From Alkaliphilus flagellatus (GTDB lineage Bacteria; Bacillota; Clostridia; Peptostreptococcales; Natronincolaceae), in contig NZ_JAHLQK010000001.1 in the NCBI RefSeq assembly GCF_018919215.1, positions 280,430-344,429 of the forward strand: 64,000 bases of DNA. The letters run 5' to 3'. Made by a program: the position numbers and the translations under genes. Of the stretch, positions 16,582 to 24,090 are shown piece after piece. The notes beneath the pieces are model-generated. The model did no database searches. It was given only the letters and a program-made list of their open reading frames with translations, and was not told the DNA's origin. The number at the start of each line of letters is the position of its first letter. Within the stretch, counting starts at the first letter, position 1.

Positions 16582-17040
16582 ATGTTGAATATAGACAGAT
16601 CAGAAATTGAAAAGTTAGTTCGTAGTATTATAATGGAAGAATACAGTAATAAGTTAAATGATTCTTCAAAGAGGCATGTTGACCCTAGTGGTGTAATGTC
16701 GATTTCGTTGCCATTGTTTTCTGTAAGTGAAGAAGATCGATTGGACACAGGCAACCCTAATCATAAAGTGTATACGAAGGATTTAGTGTCACTTACCGAA
16801 AGTCCTAGACTAGGTTGTGGTCTAATGGTAATGGAAGATACTACCTTCGATTGGACTTTAGGATATGATGAAATAGATTATATTATTGAAGGAACTCTAA
16901 CTATTAACATAGATGGACGTCGTATAACTGCCAATGCAGGAGAATTGATTTTAATTCCAAGTGGTTCAAGTATTCAGTTTTCAGTTGAAGGAAGGGCAAG
17001 TTTTATCTACGTGACTTATCCAGCTGATTGGCAATCATAA
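16582..17040 (+). CDS. eutQ: EutQ cupin-type protein (reported acetate kinase family)
   Basis: A 152-residue protein with a single cupin barrel in the C-terminal two thirds (MVMEDTTFDWTLGYDEIDYIIEGTL and GELILIPSGSSIQFSVEG). Family members are linked to shell assembly and, in Salmonella, to acetate kinase activity. The N-terminal ~20 residues (LNIDRSEIEKLVRSIIMEE) form an amphipathic helix similar to encapsulation peptides. ATG 16582 follows TGGAGG (16572-16577). It is shorter than enterobacterial EutQ (~230 residues), as usual in Firmicutes. It is the last eut gene; the terminator at 17207-17249 is the first clear transcription stop after it. Confidence 0.88.
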   Translation: MLNIDRSEIEKLVRSIIMEEYSNKLNDSSKRHVDPSGVMSISLPLFSVSEEDRLDTGNPNHKVYTKDLVSLTESPRLGCGLMVMEDTTFDWTLGYDEIDYIIEGTLTINIDGRRITANAGELILIPSGSSIQFSVEGRASFIYVTYPADWQS

Positions 17041-17041
17041 A

Positions 17042-17203
17042 CTAAGACTCAGTTCAGAGGAAGTTTTAACTCCCCCTGAACGCAAAGGTCGCGACGTGCC
17101 TTTGGCACTAGTACCCTTGCGGTGTGTTATCCAGGGGCTATGCAATTCCAACACTTTCACTTTTAGAAGCGGGAGTTTTGGAATTGTAAGCCATCGGATA
17201 AAT
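17042..17203 (+). repeat. IS605/IStron-type right-end-like segment, copy A
   Basis: Begins ctaagactcagttcag, has a stem gttcag/ctgaac, a ccaggg block, a gcaattccaac...agcgggag stem and ends ttggaattgtaagccatcggataaa. The same order of blocks recurs at 45156-45231, 50294-50436 and 51596-51660. From general knowledge, this resembles the 3' end (omega-RNA scaffold) of clostridial IS605-group elements; no tnpB is adjacent. Classification is an inference. Confidence 0.5.
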
Positions 17204-17206
17204 TCT

Positions 17207-17249
17207 AAAAAGGCAAATTAATGGATTAAATGCAATTAATTTGCCTTTT
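17207..17249 (+). terminator. Rho-independent terminator after eutQ
   Basis: Arms aaaaggcaaattaat (17207-17222, allowing the end) and attaatttgcctttt (17235-17249) pair over 15 bases, ending in T-rich sequence. Likely the end of the eut transcript. Confidence 0.75.
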
Positions 17250-17278
17250 GTTATTGTGAATACAACAAGGTTCCCGGG

Positions 17279-17311
17279 ACCCATCAACAATCTTTGATTG
17301 CGTTGATGGGT
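17279..17311. repeat. Strong inverted repeat
   Basis: acccatcaac pairs with gttgatgggt, with additional aatc/gatt pairing inside; weaker pairing extends outwards to aagg/ttctt. On the plus strand it is followed by ggggttctta, so it could be a terminator or a relic end; it is not assignable. Confidence 0.4.
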
Positions 17312-17321
17312 GGGGTTCTTA

Positions 17322-17453
17322 TTACTCTCTGTTCCAATTATTATATAGCATTATTTGTTCTAATAAAGCCTTTATATTTAGATTTTCAATACTTTTTATA
17401 GCCTTATTATATAAGTCTCTACCTTCATCATTGCTTAGATTGTATGAAATTCT
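17322..17453 (-). pseudogene. Coding remnant, 3' end of an unrecognised gene
   Basis: On the minus strand, 43 codons without a stop read RISYNLSNDEGRDLYNKAIK and continue to a TAA at 17324-17322. An in-frame stop lies just upstream and there is no start codon. The composition (charged, helical) looks protein-coding rather than random, but I do not recognise the family. Confidence 0.3.
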
Positions 17454-17585
17454 TTAGAGGATATAGAAATGACAAATGATTTGATAGAAGAAGACTAGAT
17501 AACTAGTTCTGTCAGATATTTTGTGATTAAATAAATCTATTTTTCAGAAAAACACCCTACAACCAAGGGGGTACCATATACTTAC

Positions 17586-17632
17586 GGCATCATTATTGTA
17601 CTCTCAAGGTATGTGGAGACTGTGGTGAGGAT
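17586..17632. repeat. Dispersed intergenic repeat family 1, copy 2
   Basis: ggcatcattattgta...caaggtatgtggagac...gtgaggat; same block order as 33202-33250 (with which it also shares gtgaggat) and as 703-735 and 37058-37095. Confidence 0.45.
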
Positions 17633-17921
17633 AGAGAAGGACTAAAATAAGTAGAGCAGAAAAGCCAGTAAATAAGGACTTCTAAGCATTGTATCAATTT
17701 TACCAGATGTTAGATGGTAGATAATGTGCTTTGAAACCCCTATTTTTATGTCTGAGGAAACATACCAAGGGCTTAAGTGTGTGTTTGTGTTGATAGATTA
17801 GATAACAGCTGTTTTAAAGGAGTTGAGAAGTATAATAAATCATATGATGATAGATTATTTGCAAATAACTTACCATGTGTTATAATTTTAAATACATATA
17901 AGGGGTTAAGGAGGTGGCGAC

Positions 17922-18491
17922 TTGGCACCGCAATATACCAGAAAAATGATTCGCGAGGCATTCATAAAGATGCTCAATGAGCGTTCACTTAATAAAATCA
18001 CAGTTAAGGATATTGCTACAGCATGTGAGATAAATAGAAATACTTTTTATTACTACTACACAGATATATATGCACTTCTATCAGAAATATTCCAAACAGA
18101 ACTTCAGACAGTCATTGATGAATATAATGATACACTCTCATGGGAGGAGAGCTTTATTGTGGCTGCTAAATTTGCTTTAGAAAACAGAACGGCCATTTAT
18201 CATGTATATAATTCGATGCAAAGAGAAGAATTAGTGAACTATATATACAATGTATCAGGAAATGTCATGATCCGGTATGTTGAAAAAGTAAGCAATGGTA
18301 TCTCAGCTTCTTCGAGAGATAAAAAACTAATTGCTTCCTTTTATCAGTGTGCCCTCACTGAAATGGTACTACGCTGGATTACTTCCGGAATGAAGGAAGA
18401 CCCTGATACTATCGTTAGACGAATCGGGTATCTCTTCGATGGAAACATTGAGTTATCCCTTAAGCGAAGTGCTGATTTAAATAATGTCTGA
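17922..18491 (+). CDS. TetR-family transcriptional regulator
   Basis: A 189-residue regulator with an N-terminal TetR helix-turn-helix (KMIREAFIKMLNERSLNKIT then VKDIATACEINRNTFYYYYTDIYALL, roughly residues 5-50) and a helical C-terminal ligand domain of the type found in DhaS-like regulators. The start is TTG 17922 behind AAGGAGGTGGCGAC, which is better placed than any downstream ATG. It lies upstream of oleate hydratase in the same direction, separated by two hairpins. A role in controlling that gene in response to fatty acids is plausible but inferred only from position. Confidence 0.82.
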   Translation: MAPQYTRKMIREAFIKMLNERSLNKITVKDIATACEINRNTFYYYYTDIYALLSEIFQTELQTVIDEYNDTLSWEESFIVAAKFALENRTAIYHVYNSMQREELVNYIYNVSGNVMIRYVEKVSNGISASSRDKKLIASFYQCALTEMVLRWITSGMKEDPDTIVRRIGYLFDGNIELSLKRSADLNNV

Positions 18492-18529
18492 TAAGAAAGG
18501 AAATAGGAAATTCCTTTCTTATCAGACAT
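18487..18529 (+). terminator. Terminator after the TetR gene
   Basis: The segment pairs gtctgataagaaagga with ttcctttcttatcagac, starting within the last codons of the TetR gene, followed by attttaat. Strong stem with a modest T-run. Confidence 0.7.
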
Positions 18530-18561
18530 TTTAATATTAATGCCTAAAAATTAGACAAATT

Positions 18562-18594
18562 AACTGCGGTGTTCGAATTTCGAACACCGCAGTT
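18562..18594. promoter_or_regulatory. Perfect 16-bp inverted repeat between TetR gene and oleate hydratase
   Basis: aactgcggtgttcgaa and its exact complement flank a single central t. It is GC-rich in an AT-rich gap, lies 200 bases before oleate hydratase and is not followed by a good T-run, so it could be an operator for the adjacent TetR protein or a second terminator. The rest of 18492-18797 shows only a ribosome site AGAGGGAG before the next ATG. Confidence 0.5.
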
Positions 18595-18797
18595 TGTTTA
18601 TCTAATGAAAAGGACACAAAAAAACTATATTATAGATTTATACAAATCTTACAGATAATAAGTATTCACAAAGTTAAAGGAGGACTTATTATTTATTACA
18701 CCATGTGGACAGGCTAATAGAGTGAACATAAAAAAACTCTAAATATAATAGTATTCATTAGAAGACTATTAAAAAATTAAGAAAGAGGGAGATAATA

Positions 18798-20591
18798 ATG
18801 AAATTAAAAACACATGATGATAGACTTACCCTTACAAATGGAAGTTATCATGCTTTAGTAAATGCAAGAAAGCCTAAAGGAATTGAAGATAAAAAAGCTT
18901 ATTTAATCGGTACTGGAATTGGTGCTTTAGCTGCTGGTTGTTTTTTAATTCGTGATGCTCACATGGATGGTAGCAAGATTACCTTCTTAGAACAATTAGA
19001 CATTCCTGGTGGATCTTTGGATGGTGCAGTTCGTCAGAATGCGGGGTATGTGGCACGTGGCGGACGCGAAATGGGACATTATTTTGAGGTTTTATGGAAC
19101 TTGTTTAGTTCATTACCATCTACAGAAGATCCTAATATGACTGTGTTAGATCATTTTTATTATACAAACTACGATGATCCAAACTTTAGCAATTGTCGTA
19201 TTACTAAAAACCAAGGTGAGCGATATGACAATGGAAAATTTAATTTGGGTCAAGACTTGGCAAAAGAATTAGCTGCTTTTGTAAGTATAACAGATGAAGA
19301 ACTTGAAGATAAATCTATCGAAGATATTTTTTCTGAGGAACTTTTAAATAGTGATTTTTGGACATATTGGAGAACAATGTTCGCTTTTGAAAACTGGCAT
19401 AGTGCTTTAGAAATGAAATTATATATGAATCGTTTCATTCACCATGTTGGCGGCTTGCCAAATCTTTCTGCTTTACAATTTTCAAGACATGATCAATACA
19501 CTTCATTTGTAAAACCTATGGTTAAATATTTAGAAGACCATGGTGCTAAATTTGAATATGGAGTTACTGTGGATAACGTTGAGTTCTCAATTTCAGATGA
19601 TAAAAAGGTTGCAAAGAGAATAGTTGCAACAGATAAAACTGGAAAGGATATTTCCATTGATTTAACAGAAAACGACTTAGTGTTTATCACTAATGGTTCT
19701 ATGACTGAAGGTTCAGGATATGGTGATGATAATACTCCTGCACCATTTAACAGGGAACCAGAAGGATGCTGGAAGTTATGGAGAAATATAGCGGCTCAAT
19801 CAGATGAATTTGGAAGACCAGATAAATTCTGTACAGATACAGAAAAATCTAATTGGGAGTCTTGTACAGTAACTTGTCATGATGAACGTGTTCCTGAGTA
19901 CATTGAAAAGATTACAAAACGTTCACCATATGGCGGACGCACTGTAACAGGCGGAATAGTTACAGCTCTTGATTCTTCATGGTTGATGAGTTGGACAATA
20001 AATCGTCAAGAACAGTATTATGGACAACCTGAAAAAGACGTTGTTGTTTGGGTATATGGTTTGTTCTCTGACGTTCCTGGAGATTATATTAAAAAACCTA
20101 TGAGAGATTGTACTGGTAAGGAAATCACAAAAGAATGGTTATATCATATAGGTGTTCCTACAGATAAAATTGAAGAATTAGCAGGATCATGTAGTGCAGT
20201 TCCTGTTATGATGCCATTTATCACATCTCAATTTATGCCACGTGCAGCTGGAGATCGTCCATATGTTGTACCAAAGAATGCAGTAAACTTTGCCTTCCTT
20301 GGACAATTTGCTGAAACATTGGATGATCCAGGTCGTGATACTGTATTTACTATAGAATATTCAGGACGTACAGCTATGGAAGCAGTATATGTTTTAACTG
20401 GGGTTGAAAAAGGAGTTCCTGAGGTATATGCTTCGAGATATGATATCCGCTATTTATTAAATGCAGGTAAATGTCTATTAGATGGAGAGAAACCAGAACT
20501 TGATTTACCACCAATGACTAAACGTAAAATTTTAAAACAAGTAGCAGGAACAGACATTGAAAAGCTATTAAAAGAATATGGAATTATTTAA
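18798..20591 (+). CDS. ohyA: Oleate hydratase (MCRA family)
   Basis: A 597-residue flavoprotein of the myosin-cross-reactive-antigen family. The FAD-binding segment YLIGTGIGALAAGCFLIRDA is near residue 35, followed by LEQLDIPGGSLDGA and the conserved GGREMGHYFEVLWNLF, FENWHSALEMKLYMNRFIHH and FLGQFAETLDDPGRDTVFTIEYS. It adds water to the cis-9 double bond of oleic acid to give 10-hydroxystearate, detoxifying unsaturated fatty acids, and is peripheral to the cytoplasmic membrane. Length is typical. ATG 18798 follows AAGAGGGAG. It is monocistronic, ending at the terminator at 20617-20652. Possible control by the upstream TetR is inferred. Confidence 0.94.
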   Translation: MKLKTHDDRLTLTNGSYHALVNARKPKGIEDKKAYLIGTGIGALAAGCFLIRDAHMDGSKITFLEQLDIPGGSLDGAVRQNAGYVARGGREMGHYFEVLWNLFSSLPSTEDPNMTVLDHFYYTNYDDPNFSNCRITKNQGERYDNGKFNLGQDLAKELAAFVSITDEELEDKSIEDIFSEELLNSDFWTYWRTMFAFENWHSALEMKLYMNRFIHHVGGLPNLSALQFSRHDQYTSFVKPMVKYLEDHGAKFEYGVTVDNVEFSISDDKKVAKRIVATDKTGKDISIDLTENDLVFITNGSMTEGSGYGDDNTPAPFNREPEGCWKLWRNIAAQSDEFGRPDKFCTDTEKSNWESCTVTCHDERVPEYIEKITKRSPYGGRTVTGGIVTALDSSWLMSWTINRQEQYYGQPEKDVVVWVYGLFSDVPGDYIKKPMRDCTGKEITKEWLYHIGVPTDKIEELAGSCSAVPVMMPFITSQFMPRAAGDRPYVVPKNAVNFAFLGQFAETLDDPGRDTVFTIEYSGRTAMEAVYVLTGVEKGVPEVYASRYDIRYLLNAGKCLLDGEKPELDLPPMTKRKILKQVAGTDIEKLLKEYGII

Positions 20592-20616
20592 TGACATTTA
20601 CAGTTAGATAATTTGA

Positions 20617-20652
20617 TTGAAATCCCGAATTTTAAAAAAATCGGGATTTCAA
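20617..20652 (+). terminator. Terminator after oleate hydratase
   Basis: ttgaaatcccga (20617-20628) pairs exactly with tcgggatttcaa (20641-20652); loop attttaaaaaaa. The T-run is weak on the plus strand. Confidence 0.7.
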
Positions 20653-20731
20653 TTTATATGTAGTTATTATTAATATTGCTACTTGGTATATTAATAATAT
20701 AATAGAACATCATGCAAAGGAGGAAACTTCT

Positions 20732-22843
20732 ATGAAAGAACAAATAAATCTTAAGCAAGCTTATATTCCTACTATAGAAGAAATGCAAAGTTGGTATGAA
20801 GATGATTTACGCAAGGAAGCCTTAAAATCATCAGAATATGAGAATAATAAAAAAATAGAAGAACAAGGGGCGTTTTTTAAAGCTTTTCGAAAATTTGAAG
20901 AAAGGGATTATGAAATTCCTCAAGATTCTAAAAAAAGCAATGTTTATTACGAAAAATATAAGGCTTATGTGGAAGAAGAAACAGCAAATAAGGGAAAAAA
21001 GATACAGGAAATTGAAAATTCAATTGAATATGAAAAGTTTTTTCTTCGTTGGGAAAGGAGGGTCAATAGCGAGAGTAATAATTACAGTCATTATGGGAGT
21101 AATTCAGCTACAAGATATAGAGTTGATTGCATAAAAAAATTGGGAAAAGAGTTAGAGACGATCCTAGAAGACTCTCCGGAAGCATGGGAATTTTATTATA
21201 AACGTCAATTGATAAGCGATATAGAAACCCAACATCAGCAGCGTTTGGTAACTGTACCTTATGTAGTTAAAGCAAAACAAAAAGTAATAGATTCGTTGAA
21301 TTTAGGTGTTCCTGTATATATTGTAGGACATTTAGGAAGTGGAAAAACACAATTAGCAACTGAAGCGGCCTTGGATTTTACTATTCAAAATAGAATACAA
21401 AGAGAATTAGAAGATAAAATGGAAGATTGGTTTTCTGCAAATCCAAATGTGACAGAAAAAGATGCTATTCAAAAATTTGGAGAATTTAATGAAGAAAGAA
21501 AGCTTCACTATAAAAATATATTAACTAATGGAAGTAAAGAGGAAATAGAATCTTTACAGCCACTGTTTATATCTGGTTCTCATAATTTAACTTATGAAGA
21601 TATGTTTGTAGAGAAAACTTTGTCTCTCAAACACAGTTTCTCCCAAGGTTCTTTTGCAGATTATCTGAATATGATTATAGAGGATTTTTATGAGTGGATG
21701 AATGAGCACAAAGCAAGACTAGAGAAGATGACTGATGAAGAGCAGTTACAGCTTAAGATTCAAATATGGAAAAGTTTTTCTGATTTATTGGTCGCAAGTA
21801 ATAGTGCTTTTGGGACTGAAATCAAAAAAATAGAAAGAGAAATTTTGATTGCAGTAAAAGAAGGTCGCCCTGTAATTGTAGACGAATTAAATACAATTGC
21901 CATGCAAAACTTAATTGCTTTAAATGATATTTTACAACGTCATGCAGGAAATACAGCTTATATTACAGGAGTTGGTCCTGTTTTGATTAAGCCTGGATTT
22001 GGATTTATTGGTACAGGAAACCTGTCAAGTCAAATGGTTAATTATGAAGGAACCAATGAGTTAAATCCAGCATTTAAATCACGTTTCGTAACCATTGAGT
22101 ATAATTATGTACCTCAAAAGACAATTGGTTCCTTAGAAGATCAAGAGTTCCCAGAAAAAAATGAACTTTTTAGAATAATAATAGCACGATTAGCTGATAG
22201 AAATGGAAATGTTCATATTCCTAATTCCAAAAGGACATTAGAAGAATTGTTTAGATTTTCTCAATTGTGCAGGGTTACTCAAAATGTTTTTATGGGTAAA
22301 TGGAAAGATGACGAAGCCCAAAAAGATTGTGGAATGGATGAACTAGAGCTGAAGGAGTCTGTATTATCAATTCGTAATATTTTACACGTTTTAGATAATT
22401 GGAATCGAGGCGAAGAAAAAGACTTGAGCAAAGCGTTGTGGGATGGCTTTATTAGTTCAATCACTTATCCTGACGACCAAAACTATATTCTATCACAAGC
22501 AGTACGTTTCGGATTTTTCCCTATGGGAGAAGGATGGAAGGTTGATACAAAAGGCATAGGAGAAGCAACCACAACATATGATGAAATTCGAACTCGTCCA
22601 TATAACTATGTCCGACCATTAACAGAAACTTTAAGTTATTTAGATGTAGTTCATTTGATATTTGGGAAAGGAACGCCGAGAAAAACTTTGCCAAAAGGGC
22701 TAAAAGAAAACTTTGAAGATAATATTAATGAATCATCGCGAATTGATGCAAAGAAATATCAAGAATTAGACCAACAATTATCTCATTTAGAGCATTCAAA
22801 AGATATCCTTGAATACTTAGAAGATAATGGAGAAGAAAAATGA
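20732..22843 (+). CDS. MoxR-like AAA+ ATPase with large insertions
   Basis: A 703-residue cytoplasmic protein. Residues 1-175 are charged and helical. Walker A is GHLGSGKT (199-206), Walker B is the variant PVIVDELNTI (~residue 380), sensor 1 lies in GFGFIGTGN (~430) and the arginine finger in NPAFKSRF (~450). About 180 residues separate Walker A and B, far more than in ordinary MoxR proteins, owing to helical inserts on both sides of the segment FISGSHNLTYEDMF. A C-terminal helical lid follows. MoxR ATPases act with VWA proteins to remodel or insert cofactors into partners. It is the first of three coupled genes; its stop overlaps the next ATG by 4 bases. ATG 20732 follows AAAGGAGG. Specific role unknown. 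Confidence 0.8.
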   Translation: MKEQINLKQAYIPTIEEMQSWYEDDLRKEALKSSEYENNKKIEEQGAFFKAFRKFEERDYEIPQDSKKSNVYYEKYKAYVEEETANKGKKIQEIENSIEYEKFFLRWERRVNSESNNYSHYGSNSATRYRVDCIKKLGKELETILEDSPEAWEFYYKRQLISDIETQHQQRLVTVPYVVKAKQKVIDSLNLGVPVYIVGHLGSGKTQLATEAALDFTIQNRIQRELEDKMEDWFSANPNVTEKDAIQKFGEFNEERKLHYKNILTNGSKEEIESLQPLFISGSHNLTYEDMFVEKTLSLKHSFSQGSFADYLNMIIEDFYEWMNEHKARLEKMTDEEQLQLKIQIWKSFSDLLVASNSAFGTEIKKIEREILIAVKEGRPVIVDELNTIAMQNLIALNDILQRHAGNTAYITGVGPVLIKPGFGFIGTGNLSSQMVNYEGTNELNPAFKSRFVTIEYNYVPQKTIGSLEDQEFPEKNELFRIIIARLADRNGNVHIPNSKRTLEELFRFSQLCRVTQNVFMGKWKDDEAQKDCGMDELELKESVLSIRNILHVLDNWNRGEEKDLSKALWDGFISSITYPDDQNYILSQAVRFGFFPMGEGWKVDTKGIGEATTTYDEIRTRPYNYVRPLTETLSYLDVVHLIFGKGTPRKTLPKGLKENFEDNINESSRIDAKKYQELDQQLSHLEHSKDILEYLEDNGEEK

Positions 22844-24075
22844 AAATAAATTTGTCAGTAGACGGAAAGGATTTTAAGAGTCAAGTTAAAGAGCTAAGAG
22901 AAAAGCTGAATGAATGCCAAGCAAATGGAATTTTAGATGGTGATTTCGAAGAACAATTAGACAAACTTTCACAAATAGAAGAAGAGTTATTGACTGACTT
23001 AATTCCGTATTACCGAGTTTATGCAAATAATGTCAAAAAGACTTCAATGCAAATAAATCCGATAAAACAATTGGGAGCTTTTAGTTTTGATAGTTTTTTA
23101 CAAACTACATTGAGGATTAATAAAAATCTTTTTATTACAAGTAGTATAGATAGAAAAGTTCAATTTTTTTATATAGATATTGTAGATGATTTTTCTGATC
23201 ATAATCAAATTGAAGAAGAGTGGAGTCCTCCTATTAAAGAAATAAAAGAGACAATTTCGTTTATATATAAATTGAATGATAAAGAAATTTTGCTTTTGGG
23301 AGTCAGAGGGGGATGCTATCTACTTTCAAGCGATAATTTTGATCAAATACCTAATGTTAACGGACAGATTAAAGTTAAAAGGATTCAAACAGATCATGAT
23401 TTTAATGGATTTGGAAGATGTTTAGCAATTAGAGATGGTTTATTTGTAGTGGAAAATGGAGATGAAAAGTTAAATTTATTTGAAATAATAAAAGAAAATG
23501 ATGAATATCGTTTGGTTTTTCATAAAGATATATATTGCACTATTCCAAATTGGACTGTATTGGAAAAAATAAATGATGATTATTTTGTAGTTGGAACAAA
23601 ACTGGGAAAATTATATTTTATCAAATATGAGAACAGACAATTGACTATTACAGAAAAAATTGATTTTCTAGATGATGAAATAAGGCAAATCAGATGTTTA
23701 GAAGATGAAAATGGTAAAAAGAAATCACTTATGGTGACAGGTAATAAAGGTCATCTTAAGATATTTTCTTTATATGAAGATTCAAAAGCTATAAAAATGG
23801 AATTGAATGATTTGAAAGGTAATTTGTTTGATGTTCAATCTAAAAAAGGCACAGCTATAGTTTTAAGTGAAGATGGAATTATATACTTACTTGAAGAGAA
23901 TTTTGGAAATTGGTATCTAAATGAAAAGGCGACGATTAAAGATATCTTTTTTACAAATGTCTTTAAATTAGATATTTCAAAATATTTACTCATGGATATA
24001 GAAGGTAAATTAAATCTGTTAGACATTGATCGAATTGATACACCAAAAGACTTGTGGAATCTGCCACTGTATTAA
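22840..24075 (+). CDS. Uncharacterised propeller-like protein of a MoxR/VWA cassette
   Basis: A 411-residue protein without signal peptide or membrane segments. Residues ~1-60 are a coiled-coil-like helix (FKSQVKELREKLNECQANGI). From ~70 onward there are repeated beta-rich units of about 40-50 residues with patterns such as FITSSIDRKVQFFYIDI, ILLLGVRGGCYLLSSDNF, YFVVGTKLGKLYFIKY, SLMVTGNKGHLKIFSL, and AIVLSEDGIIYLLEE, consistent with a WD40/PQQ-type beta-propeller that would serve as a scaffold. It is translationally coupled to the ATPase (ATGA overlap) and is followed after 15 bases by the VWA gene. I do not recognise a named family. Confidence 0.6.
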   Translation: MKINLSVDGKDFKSQVKELREKLNECQANGILDGDFEEQLDKLSQIEEELLTDLIPYYRVYANNVKKTSMQINPIKQLGAFSFDSFLQTTLRINKNLFITSSIDRKVQFFYIDIVDDFSDHNQIEEEWSPPIKEIKETISFIYKLNDKEILLLGVRGGCYLLSSDNFDQIPNVNGQIKVKRIQTDHDFNGFGRCLAIRDGLFVVENGDEKLNLFEIIKENDEYRLVFHKDIYCTIPNWTVLEKINDDYFVVGTKLGKLYFIKYENRQLTITEKIDFLDDEIRQIRCLEDENGKKKSLMVTGNKGHLKIFSLYEDSKAIKMELNDLKGNLFDVQSKKGTAIVLSEDGIIYLLEENFGNWYLNEKATIKDIFFTNVFKLDISKYLLMDIEGKLNLLDIDRIDTPKDLWNLPLY

Positions 24076-24090
24076 TAGGAGAGGATGAGT

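Larger units (their letters stand above)
17041..17921. other. Relic-rich gap after the eut operon
   Basis: No intact gene. From left to right it holds an IS605-like end segment (17042-17203), a terminator (17207-17249), a large hairpin (17279-17311), a minus-strand coding remnant (17322-17453) and a copy of dispersed repeat family 1 (17586-17632). The remaining AT-rich part to 17907 shows nothing recognisable before the ribosome site of the TetR gene. Confidence 0.5.

Noticed and set aside
17777-17980. Plus-strand 67-codon frame before the TetR gene
   Set aside because: Cys/Arg-rich random-looking product, overlaps the TetR start and lacks a ribosome site.
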